From positions 7,697-71,696 of the forward strand of contig CALIHP010000042.1 of assembly GCA_938020565.1 (NCBI GenBank): 64,000 nucleotides of DNA, in the 5' to 3' direction. The stretch is from an uncultured Anaerolineaceae bacterium. Its GTDB lineage: Bacteria > Chloroflexota > Anaerolineae > Anaerolineales > Anaerolineaceae. The position numbers were made by a program, and so were the translations under genes. Under the pieces are notes generated by a model. It was given only the letters and a program-made list of their open reading frames with translations, did not search any database and had not been told where the DNA came from. Below, piece by piece: positions 42,810-50,664 of the stretch. Positions within the stretch are counted from its first letter, which is position 1. Each line of letters starts with the position of its first letter.

Positions 42810-43763
42810 ATGTCTATCGTCTGTTCCGGCTCTGTCGCCTACGACTATCTAATGCGCTTTCCCGGTCGCTTCAAAGATCATATCCTTCCGGAGCATCTGG
42901 CAAATGTCAGTCTGTCGTTTCTCGTGGACGACATGACCAAGCTTCGCGGCGGCATCGCCCCGAATATCAGTTACTCGTTTGCGCTCCTGGGCCAGAAGCC
43001 AATCCTGTTCGCCGCGGTCGGCGAAGACTTCGCCGACTATCGGCAATGGCTGACAGAGCATGGCGTCGACTGCGCGTTCGCTCGCGTTATTCCGGGAAAA
43101 TACACCGCCAGCTTCTTCGCCAATACCGACCTCTCGAACGCCCAGATCGCGTCGTTCTACTCTGGCGCGATGGCCAATTCCGGGGATATCAAGCTTTCGG
43201 AGCTGGATCCGGCGGACGTCGAGCTGTTTATTATTTCCCCGTCCGACCCTGTCGCCATGATAGGCTACGCGAAACAGGCTAAGGAGCTGGGAATCCCTTA
43301 CGCTTTCGACCCATCGCAGCAAATCATCCGCATGAATAAAGAGCAGCTGCGCGAAGGAATTGTCGGCGCGAAATTCCTTTTCTGCAACGAGTATGAGTTT
43401 GAACTGCTCAAAAAGCATAGCGAATGGAGCGAGGCAGAAATCCTGAGCCAGACCGAAATTACGGTGATTACGCTCGGGGAAGAAGGATCGCGGATTATCG
43501 CGAACGGAACCGAGTTCCTCGCGCCGATTTACCCTGCGGAGAGGATCGCTGATCCGACCGGGGTCGGGGACGCCTACCGCTCCGGATTCCTGACCGGCTA
43601 CTATAAGGGGTTCCCGCTCGAAATCTGCGGAAAGATGGGCGCGCTCGTCTCGACCTATGTCCTGGAGCAGGTCGGCACGCAGACGCATTCGTTCACAATT
43701 GATGAATTCAAGACGCGTTTCCGGGAGCGCTGGGACGATCAGGGCGCGCTGGACGCGCTGTAA
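42810..43763 (+). CDS. PfkB family carbohydrate/nucleoside kinase
   Basis: A 317-residue ribokinase-fold enzyme. The N-terminal pattern MSIVCSGSVAYDYLMRFPGRF and LRGGIAPNISYSFALLG, and the C-terminal anion-hole motif DPTGVGDAYRSGF with its catalytic Asp, define the family. VTVITLGEEGSRI-like VITLGEEGSRII precedes it. The closest subgroup appears to be adenosine kinase or related sugar kinases, but the substrate is open. It ends at an intrinsic terminator. Confidence 0.82.
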   Translation: MSIVCSGSVAYDYLMRFPGRFKDHILPEHLANVSLSFLVDDMTKLRGGIAPNISYSFALLGQKPILFAAVGEDFADYRQWLTEHGVDCAFARVIPGKYTASFFANTDLSNAQIASFYSGAMANSGDIKLSELDPADVELFIISPSDPVAMIGYAKQAKELGIPYAFDPSQQIIRMNKEQLREGIVGAKFLFCNEYEFELLKKHSEWSEAEILSQTEITVITLGEEGSRIIANGTEFLAPIYPAERIADPTGVGDAYRSGFLTGYYKGFPLEICGKMGALVSTYVLEQVGTQTHSFTIDEFKTRFRERWDDQGALDAL

Positions 43764-43774
43764 GAAGTTAAGTT

Positions 43775-43805
43775 AAAGCGGCCCCCGTTCGTAGGGGCCA
43801 CTTTT
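43775..43805 (+). terminator. Terminator after the PfkB kinase gene
   Basis: AAAGCGGCCCC (43775-43785) pairs with GGGGCCACTTTT (43794 onward) with one mismatch in the stem, loop about 8 bases, ending in T's. It closes the plus-strand run, and argS ends 47 bases further on the other strand. Confidence 0.78.
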
Positions 43806-43851
43806 CTGTATGGCATGTTGACGGCGCATGAGGGCAGGTAGTACACCGCCA

Positions 43852-45612
43852 CTACATCACATCCGGCGTCTCGATCCCCAGCACGGCCAGACTGTTGACA
43901 ATCGCCTGACGCGCGGCGGCGGTTAACCGAAGTCGAAAATCGCGCACGGATCCCTCCGCCTTCATAACCGGACAAACACGATAAAACTCGTTAAACGTTT
44001 TCGCCAGATCAAACGCCAGCGACGCGACGTACAGCGGCTTCATTTCATTCGCCGAACGCAGAATCTCTTTCGGCAGCCGCGTCATCAGGTCGATCAGCTC
44101 GATTTCAACCTCGCTCAAATCGTACGTCAGCGGCGCGCTTTCAGGAAACGGCGCTTCCGTCCGCTTCAGAATACTATTCGCGCGCACGGCGGCATATTGG
44201 ATATACGGCGCGGCCTGACCGTTAAAGTCAAGCGCGGAAGCCCAGTCAAACGTGACGATCTTCGTATTATCACGGGAGACCATCGAGTATTTCAGCGCGC
44301 CCAGCGCGACCAGCTCCGCAACGCGAACCTTTTCCGCCTCGCTCAGCGCATCGTTCTTCTCCCGAACGATCTCCAGGGCCCGCGCTTTCGCCTCCGCCAG
44401 AAGATCGTTCAGGAAAACGACCGTCCCATCGCGGGACGACATCGTCACGTTTCCGGGCAGATTGACGATTTCATACGATAAATGATAGCAGTCCTTCGTC
44501 CATGAATACCCCATCAGCTCAAGCGTCTTGAAAATCTGAGTCATGTAGAGCGATTGGCGGACGTCGATAACGTAGACCGAACGATCGAGCTTGAACTCAG
44601 CGAATTTCTGAATCGCCAGCGCCAGGTCCTTCGTCGCGTAAAGCGATGTCCCGTCCGAACGTAAAACGACTAAAACGCGATACTTGTCCTTCGTCCCATA
44701 TTTTTCATCCAGCTTGACGACGACCGCGTTTTCCGGGCGTTCGTCGTCCGCGATTCCCCGTTCGATCAGCTCGTCAACCACAACCTTCCCGGAATCTTCA
44801 ACGTCGCTTTCAAAATAATAATGATCAAAACCAACGCCCAATGTCTTGAAGATTTCCTCAAAACCGTCGACGCTCCATTGCCGCGTTTCTTTCCAAAGCG
44901 CGACAATCTCCGGATCGCGCCGGTCCCAACGAGCAAACAGCTCGCGGATCTCGCCTTCCGCGCCAGGTTCGCTTTCGGCGCGCTGCGACGCTTCCGTATA
45001 TAAATCCCCCATCCAGCGGGTAATATCGCCCGTCGGTTTCTCCCCGGCATGATATTTCAGATAGCACCACATCCATTTGATCACATGAAGCCCGATATCG
45101 CCCAAATAGGTCGTGCGAATAACGTCGTCGCCGGCAGCGTCGATCAGGTTACAAACGACATTCCCCAAAATAACGTTGCGGAGATGACCGACATGGAAAG
45201 ATTTATGCGTATTTGGCTGCGCGAATTCGACCATCGTCCGCCGTCCGCGCCTGTCCGCCCGTCCAAAGGCCGGGCCCTCTTCAAGAACGATATCGATAAC
45301 GCGGCGCGCGTACGCTTTCGAAGAAAAATACACGTTCAGATAACCCTTAACCGCCTCTGCGCGCTCGAATCCGATCGGAAGACGCAGCGCTGACGCAACC
45401 TGAGCCGCGACTTCCTGCGCTTTTTGACCGATATTCGTTTTCTCGCCCCGCGCCTTCGCCGCGGACGCGACCGGCTGGAAGAACGAAGTCGACAAGCCCC
45501 AATTCCCGCTGAACGGGATCCAGGACCATTGAATCGCCCCAAGCGGAACGCCCGCCCGGGCGCTCAGAACCTGAACCTGATTTGCTAATTCCTGCTGCTC
45601 TCTCTCAAACAT
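43852..45612 (-). CDS. argS: Arginyl-tRNA synthetase
   Basis: A 586-residue class I synthetase from the ATG at 45612; 30 further in-frame codons upstream overlap the leader hairpin. The HIGH-like motif is PNTHKSFHVGHLRN. The KMSKS-like site is read as VTMSSRDGTVVF, as in the ArgRS subtype without a classic KMSK. The N-terminal Add-1 domain is visible to about residue 110 (LPIGFERAEAVKGYLNVYF). The C-terminal anticodon helices (EFYRVCPVMKAEGSVRDFRL) end the protein. It lies downstream of rpsT, with a hairpin between them. Confidence 0.94.
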   Translation of the reverse strand: MFEREQQELANQVQVLSARAGVPLGAIQWSWIPFSGNWGLSTSFFQPVASAAKARGEKTNIGQKAQEVAAQVASALRLPIGFERAEAVKGYLNVYFSSKAYARRVIDIVLEEGPAFGRADRRGRRTMVEFAQPNTHKSFHVGHLRNVILGNVVCNLIDAAGDDVIRTTYLGDIGLHVIKWMWCYLKYHAGEKPTGDITRWMGDLYTEASQRAESEPGAEGEIRELFARWDRRDPEIVALWKETRQWSVDGFEEIFKTLGVGFDHYYFESDVEDSGKVVVDELIERGIADDERPENAVVVKLDEKYGTKDKYRVLVVLRSDGTSLYATKDLALAIQKFAEFKLDRSVYVIDVRQSLYMTQIFKTLELMGYSWTKDCYHLSYEIVNLPGNVTMSSRDGTVVFLNDLLAEAKARALEIVREKNDALSEAEKVRVAELVALGALKYSMVSRDNTKIVTFDWASALDFNGQAAPYIQYAAVRANSILKRTEAPFPESAPLTYDLSEVEIELIDLMTRLPKEILRSANEMKPLYVASLAFDLAKTFNEFYRVCPVMKAEGSVRDFRLRLTAAARQAIVNSLAVLGIETPDVM

Positions 45613-45673
45613 GTTTTGCCTGCCTGATCTCCCCGGTATCCCGACTGAATTTCGATTTCCATAGTAATCAACA

Positions 45674-45711
45674 AAAAAGGGCTGATCCGTTCGAATGAAC
45701 ACAGCCCTCTT
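45674..45711 (-). terminator. Terminator between rpsT and argS
   Basis: On the minus strand GGGCTG pairs with CAGCCC across a 17-base loop and is followed by a run of six T's. It lies about 50 bases after the rpsT stop, so it ends the rpsT message or attenuates argS. A second 9-base inverted repeat (45725-45749) lies just before it. Confidence 0.65.
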
Positions 45712-45757
45712 TCAGCGAACTCAATCAACCTGATTATCAGTCAGGTTGAATCGGAAC

Positions 45758-46018
45758 TTACGCCTTAGCGGCTAACTTTTTAACCAGCCGGCTCTTCTTC
45801 CGAGCAGCGTTGTTCTTATGCAAAACGCCCTTCTGAACGGCTCGGTCCAACGCACGGACGGCGTTGAAAACCAGCGCTTCAGCGTCTTCGCTCGACTGCG
45901 CCACGGCAACGCGGGCCTTCGCCAACGCCGAACGCATCGGACCGCGAACCAGACGGTTGCGCAATCGGCGGGCTTCATTCTGCTTATTTCGCTTCTTCTG
46001 TGACTTAATATTAGCCAT
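45758..46018 (-). CDS. rpsT: 30S ribosomal protein S20
   Basis: An 86-residue basic protein of the small ribosomal subunit, starting at the ATG at 46018 (MANIKSQKKRNKQNEARRLR). The helical repeats AVRALDRAVQKGVLHKNNAARKKSRL are the family pattern. The open frame that runs further upstream lies in the promoter and leader and is not part of the gene. S20 binds 16S rRNA early in assembly. Confidence 0.95.
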   Translation of the reverse strand: MANIKSQKKRNKQNEARRLRNRLVRGPMRSALAKARVAVAQSSEDAEALVFNAVRALDRAVQKGVLHKNNAARKKSRLVKKLAAKA

Positions 46019-46138
46019 TGTACTGCCTACTCTCCCAAGTTTCTGGAACGTTACGCCTGCCGCCCGCCAAGCCTTTCTATGACTTTTTTCCGGCTGCGGA
46101 AACGCTTTGAGGGTTACCCGGAACTCTAGAACGGACTG

Positions 46139-46167
46139 ATTATCATCGAAATCAGTCAAACTGTCAA
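46139..46167 (-). promoter_or_regulatory. Sigma-70-type promoter of rpsT
   Basis: On the minus strand TTGACA (46167-46162) and GATAAT (46144-46139) are 17 bases apart, a near-consensus pair. It predicts an RNA start near 46132 and a leader of about 115 bases before rpsT. Confidence 0.78.
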
Positions 46168-46278
46168 CGGTGCCCGAGCCGGGCTGATGACAGTTGAAAA
46201 TACGGCAGGTTCGCCGAGGAAAAGACGGAAAATCCGTTACAATTAAAAAAAATGTAACACTGCTGTAAACGAGGTGCT

Positions 46279-46848
46279 ATGAACGGTATCACCCTTGAAA
46301 ACTTTCCGGATTGGTTCTTCTCGATTTTCGATCCACGCTGGGCGGGAATCTTCGGGTTCCTCGCTTTTTTCCTGATCATCCTCTATCTCGTCATCCGGCT
46401 CTTCGCATGGCTCGTTCAGATCTCGAAAGCCAGGCCGAAAGCGTCGGTTCAATTCAAAATTGACGATGTCAACCATGTCCTGTTCAAGAAAAAAGGCTAT
46501 GCGACGTTCGACCTGTACATTTCGAACAGCGGCGGCACGCCGATCACCGTGCTGCAAACCGGTTTCGTCCTCTCCGACGGTTCCGAACTCGTCATTCGCG
46601 ACGCGGACGGGAACGCAAAAAAACCGGATAAACCGGAGCTCGATCCCGGAGATAACGCGTTTTATGATAATTGCGACTTTTATTACACAATTGCGCAGCA
46701 CGGAGCCAATTACAAAAAAATCGAACGACTATTCGTTGACCTTCGTGCCGTCGGACGGGTTTACGGAGAAACGAGTATTAACCCGCTTCTCAACGACCGT
46801 CATATCCGCGACATCCTGACCGACGTTAAAGGACTCAACGGATTTTAG
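46279..46848 (+). CDS. Membrane-anchored protein of unknown function
   Basis: A 189-residue protein with one strong hydrophobic segment at about residues 20-45. The C-terminal part is strand-rich, with GYATFDLYISNSGGTPITVL and FVLSDGSELVIRDADGNAK, suggesting a beta-sandwich domain, and ends in a short helical stretch. Which side of the membrane it faces is not clear. No family recognised. It is 55 bases upstream of the chromate transporter pair. Confidence 0.7.
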   Translation: MNGITLENFPDWFFSIFDPRWAGIFGFLAFFLIILYLVIRLFAWLVQISKARPKASVQFKIDDVNHVLFKKKGYATFDLYISNSGGTPITVLQTGFVLSDGSELVIRDADGNAKKPDKPELDPGDNAFYDNCDFYYTIAQHGANYKKIERLFVDLRAVGRVYGETSINPLLNDRHIRDILTDVKGLNGF

Positions 46849-46903
46849 TCAGATCCTTAAATAAAAAACGCATTGAAAAATCCCCTCTGAAAGGATTCGT
46901 TTT

Positions 46904-47515
46904 ATGGCGACAACGTCCGTCCCGGAACCGCGCGTCAGCGTCTCAGATTATCAGAAAGGCTTCCTCATCCTGAGGATCTACCTGAAAGCCATGGCTTTCG
47001 CTTTCACCGGCGGCATGGCGGCAATGCCACAGCTGATGTACGATATTACGCAGAAGCATAAACTTCTGACCGAAGACGAGTACACTGAAATCATCGCGCT
47101 CAGCAATTCGCTTCCCGGAATTATCGGCGTCAATAACAGCTACTTTACAGGAAAACGCATCGCCGGTAATTTCGGCGCCGCCATGGCGATCGCGGGGACG
47201 GTCTTTCCGGCGTTTTTCAGCATGCTCATCGTCGCGATCCTTTTCCGGCAGCTTCCCGAATCGCGAATCATGCGCGGAGCGATCAACGGGATCCGCGCCG
47301 TATCGATCGCAGTCCTGGCGCAGACCGGCGTCAATATCATCCTCAGAAATAAGGCCGATCATTTCTCCCGCGTAATGATCGTCGCTGCGCTGCTGATCCC
47401 TCTCCTGACGCCGATCGGCGCGTTTTATACGATCCTGCTCTGCGGCGCTTGCGGAATTCTTTACCTGCGCTTCAGGGACCGCTCCGCCAGTTCAGATCGA
47501 AAAAAAGAGGCATAA
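46904..47515 (+). CDS. Chromate transporter, N-terminal-type half
   Basis: A 203-residue membrane protein of the CHR family: LKAMAFAFTGGMAAMPQL, DEYTEIIALSNSLPGIIGVN and GKRIAGNFGAAMAIAGTVFPAF. CHR proteins exist as one double-length chain or as two short homologous genes side by side, as here. They export chromate, or exchange sulfate. AAAGGA precedes the ATG. The second half starts three bases after its stop. Confidence 0.85.
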   Translation: MATTSVPEPRVSVSDYQKGFLILRIYLKAMAFAFTGGMAAMPQLMYDITQKHKLLTEDEYTEIIALSNSLPGIIGVNNSYFTGKRIAGNFGAAMAIAGTVFPAFFSMLIVAILFRQLPESRIMRGAINGIRAVSIAVLAQTGVNIILRNKADHFSRVMIVAALLIPLLTPIGAFYTILLCGACGILYLRFRDRSASSDRKKEA

Positions 47516-47518
47516 GCA

Positions 47519-48088
47519 ATGCCGGTTGCAATTAAGCTATTCCTGATGTTCCTGAAAATTGGATTCACGTCCTTCGGCGGCGGATATGGGATGATGTCGA
47601 TGATCCTCGACGAGGGGATTACCCGCGTCGGACTGACGACCGCCGAATTCGCCGACATGGCTGCGCTGGATCTGCTCTGCTCCGGACCGGTCGCCGTCAA
47701 CGCAGCGACCTATATCGGATACATCAAAGGCGGATGGCTCGGAGCGCTTCTGGCAACGGTTGGCGCAGTTCTTCCTTCACTGACGATCTGCACGGTTGTC
47801 CTTCTTTTTCTCGATCGTTTTCGCCACAGCATCATCGTCAAAGGCCTTTTCGTCGGGATCGTCCCCGCGACCGGAGGATTAATGATCTTCACGGCGCTGA
47901 AGCTGTCGAAATCGATCTTTTTTAACGATGAGACCTTCCATGAAATTTTATCCATGGCGATGACGCCGACAATGATCGGGATGATCGCGCTGTTCGCCGC
48001 TGCGCTCTTCGCCGCCATAAAATTCAAAGTCAATCCGATCTGGCTGACGCTCGCCGGCGCCGTTATCGGCGCGGTATTTTTGGCTTAG
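47519..48088 (+). CDS. Chromate transporter, C-terminal-type half
   Basis: The 189-residue partner: FLKIGFTSFGGGYGMMSMI, EFADMAALDLLCSGPVAVNAATYIG and GGWLGALLATVGAVLPSL match the GGGYAM and GPVAxNxxxxxG blocks of the CHR domain. With the previous protein it should form a heterodimer of two inverted halves. The gene pair is followed by a 71-base gap and the convergent DUF2298 gene. Confidence 0.86.
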   Translation: MPVAIKLFLMFLKIGFTSFGGGYGMMSMILDEGITRVGLTTAEFADMAALDLLCSGPVAVNAATYIGYIKGGWLGALLATVGAVLPSLTICTVVLLFLDRFRHSIIVKGLFVGIVPATGGLMIFTALKLSKSIFFNDETFHEILSMAMTPTMIGMIALFAAALFAAIKFKVNPIWLTLAGAVIGAVFLA

Positions 48089-48159
48089 TCAAAGACTTCG
48101 GAAATCGGCCCCTGCCACGAATCAATCAAAAGCGCAGAATCCCAGGGAACCGCATTTCG

Positions 48160-50664
48160 TCACTCAACGAAATAAACACGATTCGTCCCGCTTTCGAAAA
48201 CCTTCGTCAGGTTCAGCTCGAATTTCCGCTCCGCGACCTTATACGCGGCACGTTCCGCCGATCCGATAACGACGTAGCGAACGCCGTACCGATCGAGCAG
48301 TTGCGACACGAGCTGCCAGTCTTTCGATTCATAAATCTGGCGCACGTCGTCGTTGCGCGATCCGATCTCCGCGTACCCGCCGCGCCACTGCGATTCATGA
48401 TTCATCGGGCCAAGAATCGTCGGAAGCCCGCTGAAAATACTGAAAACGTTATCGGCAGAGTAAGATCCTCCGACCTTCTCAACAATCCGACCGTACGGAG
48501 CCGTTCGGAGCCACGCCACCACCGCCCAATCCTTCTCACGGCCCTCGCGAACAAACGCCGCCCCGTCCAACGAAAGCCCGCCGCGTCCAAGCGCCCTGAC
48601 CTTCGACGTTATTCCCCAGAACGGATATACCGCCGCGCTGAGGAGAAACAGCGCCAGAGCCATACGGACCGCAACGCGGCCGGCTCTTCCCCGAATCCCG
48701 CGCCACAGCCGGTTCACCGCGTAAGCGGCGCTGAGGCTCAGTAAAATCCACGCAAGATAATAAAACTTGAAAATTGTATTCATTCGCGTTCCGAAAAAAT
48801 CGCGCAAATAGAAAAACTCCGGGAACAGGATCAACGCTCCCGCCAGAGCGCAAAGCATCGCGATAAACCGGTCCGCGGCGCTCAACGCCAGGCGGCTCGC
48901 ACATTCCGAATCGACGTCAGCCTCACGCAAAGTCCGCCCCTGCGTCAACAGGCAGAACGCCGCCGCAATCATCCCTGCCAGAATCAGCGTCGTCGCGAGC
49001 GTCTCCCCGCGCCGAATCAGGAACCCGATGAAAGGGTTCGCGCTTGCCGACGCGCCCTGCCCGTCGAGGAAAAGCTTCGCGATCGTCTCGTACGCCCCCC
49101 CGGACGCCGAAAGCCGCGTCATGGCCCAGAACAGGACGGTCGTTATCGCCAGGAGAAACGCCAGAATCCACCCGGTCCAGCCGAAAACCGTCCGCTTGGC
49201 GCTCTGACTGATCGAATCCCGAACGCGAACGGCGAGCCAGATCAGGATCGGGAGAAGGAACGCCCCAAACATGATCGCCAGGTGGAGCCAGCGCGTCGTA
49301 TACACACCGCTGGGGAGAATTCCACCGGCCTGGGACGCGAGACCCTCCATGAATAATCCGTATACCCCGAGACAGGCGGCCCCGAACGGGATCGCCGCCC
49401 AGACCGCCGTTTTAAGAAACGTCGAGAATGGGAATAAGTTCTTTTGCAGCCCGAACGCGAACCCTGCGACCGTTAGCAGGAACAGGAATGGAAAATCCCA
49501 CGTATTCATAAAGATTGCGGCTCCGACGATCAACGTGGAAAGCCAGAATTCCATTCGAAAGACGAACAACCGCCAACCCAAAACCGCGCCGGCGATCCCC
49601 CCGCCCGCGTTGAATTTGAAGTTCGATTTCTCCGCCCGGCGGTAAACCGTCCAAGCGACCGCAATCGCCAGCAGCACGAATGGAATCGCGATAACATGCG
49701 GATGCAGATCGCCCAGATAAAACGAGAAAAACGGAAACTCGTCGATCACCTCGCGCGTCGACCCGTCCAGCCCGATATCCTGAAGGACCCGCGACGCGCG
49801 CCACCACCAGATCCCGCCCCGGCCGGTTGGATCGACCGTCGCGGACGCGATCGGCGCGTCGGTCAATTCCTTCAACCCGACCCATTTCCAAAACGCAGAA
49901 GTTCCGTCCGCGTTCCAAAACAGGCGCAGCGAATGCAGACTTTCAAACAGCCCTTCAGCATTTCCCAACAGCAGGAGGAAAACCGGCGCCAGAAGCGCCC
50001 CCGGCTTGAAATGCGCCGGATCCTTTCCGCGATCGCCGTCATGCCCATGACGCAGCAGCTCCCCGATGAGCTCGAACGACCCGGCCGCCGCCATTCCGAA
50101 AACCGTCGCCAGCATCAGGTTAAAGCCAATTTCCGACGGAACGCCTGAAAACCGGATCAGAATCGCCGTCATCAGATAACCAAAGTAGTAGTAAGAAATT
50201 GAATACCCGCTAAGCCAACCATCGGCGGGCGGGAGCGTTTCCGACCGCAGGATCCCATTGATGAACATCATCTCCATCGGCTTTTCGGTTCCGGATATGT
50301 CGGGAACCGTCCCGCGGAACAGGAGAACCAGCGCAAAACCGCAGAGGAAGACCGCCTCGGAAATCACAATCGTTTTCCAATTCCGCCGGACCCAATGAAA
50401 AAACTCCCCTTCACGATCCAGCCAGAGCGTCCGCACGGACCATGCGGCGACCGGCGCCAGCGCTGCCGCCAGACCGCCCAATGAATTTTGGGCCAAACCC
50501 AATACGCCAAAAAGCCAGAAAAGGAATCCAATCAGGATCAGGCTCAGCGGCCTGTAAAATCCGACGCCGCGGCTGCGCCATGCCGAAAAATAGCGAAAAC
50601 CGACCGGCGCGGCCAGCAGGCTCATCGCAGCGCCAGCGGCCAACCAGGTACCGACCGCAATCAT
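48160..50664 (-). CDS. DUF2298 (Chlor_Arch_YYY) membrane protein, copy 1
   Basis: An 834-residue membrane protein with about 12-14 hydrophobic segments and a C-terminal soluble part. The conserved loop is ETLPPADGWLSGYSISYYYFGY, and the C-terminal domain has SGLPTILGPMNHE and GVRYVVIGSAERAAY. The family is known from Chloroflexi and archaea and is probably a membrane glycosyltransferase-like (GT-C) protein. It overlaps the next copy by four bases. The pair lies at the end of a glycan-type gene cluster. Paralogue of the neighbouring gene. Confidence 0.82.
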   Translation of the reverse strand: MIAVGTWLAAGAAMSLLAAPVGFRYFSAWRSRGVGFYRPLSLILIGFLFWLFGVLGLAQNSLGGLAAALAPVAAWSVRTLWLDREGEFFHWVRRNWKTIVISEAVFLCGFALVLLFRGTVPDISGTEKPMEMMFINGILRSETLPPADGWLSGYSISYYYFGYLMTAILIRFSGVPSEIGFNLMLATVFGMAAAGSFELIGELLRHGHDGDRGKDPAHFKPGALLAPVFLLLLGNAEGLFESLHSLRLFWNADGTSAFWKWVGLKELTDAPIASATVDPTGRGGIWWWRASRVLQDIGLDGSTREVIDEFPFFSFYLGDLHPHVIAIPFVLLAIAVAWTVYRRAEKSNFKFNAGGGIAGAVLGWRLFVFRMEFWLSTLIVGAAIFMNTWDFPFLFLLTVAGFAFGLQKNLFPFSTFLKTAVWAAIPFGAACLGVYGLFMEGLASQAGGILPSGVYTTRWLHLAIMFGAFLLPILIWLAVRVRDSISQSAKRTVFGWTGWILAFLLAITTVLFWAMTRLSASGGAYETIAKLFLDGQGASASANPFIGFLIRRGETLATTLILAGMIAAAFCLLTQGRTLREADVDSECASRLALSAADRFIAMLCALAGALILFPEFFYLRDFFGTRMNTIFKFYYLAWILLSLSAAYAVNRLWRGIRGRAGRVAVRMALALFLLSAAVYPFWGITSKVRALGRGGLSLDGAAFVREGREKDWAVVAWLRTAPYGRIVEKVGGSYSADNVFSIFSGLPTILGPMNHESQWRGGYAEIGSRNDDVRQIYESKDWQLVSQLLDRYGVRYVVIGSAERAAYKVAERKFELNLTKVFESGTNRVYFVE

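Noticed and set aside
45725..45749. Nine-base inverted repeat after rpsT as a separate terminator
   Set aside because: There is no T-tract on either strand; the hairpin with six T's next to it is the better terminator.
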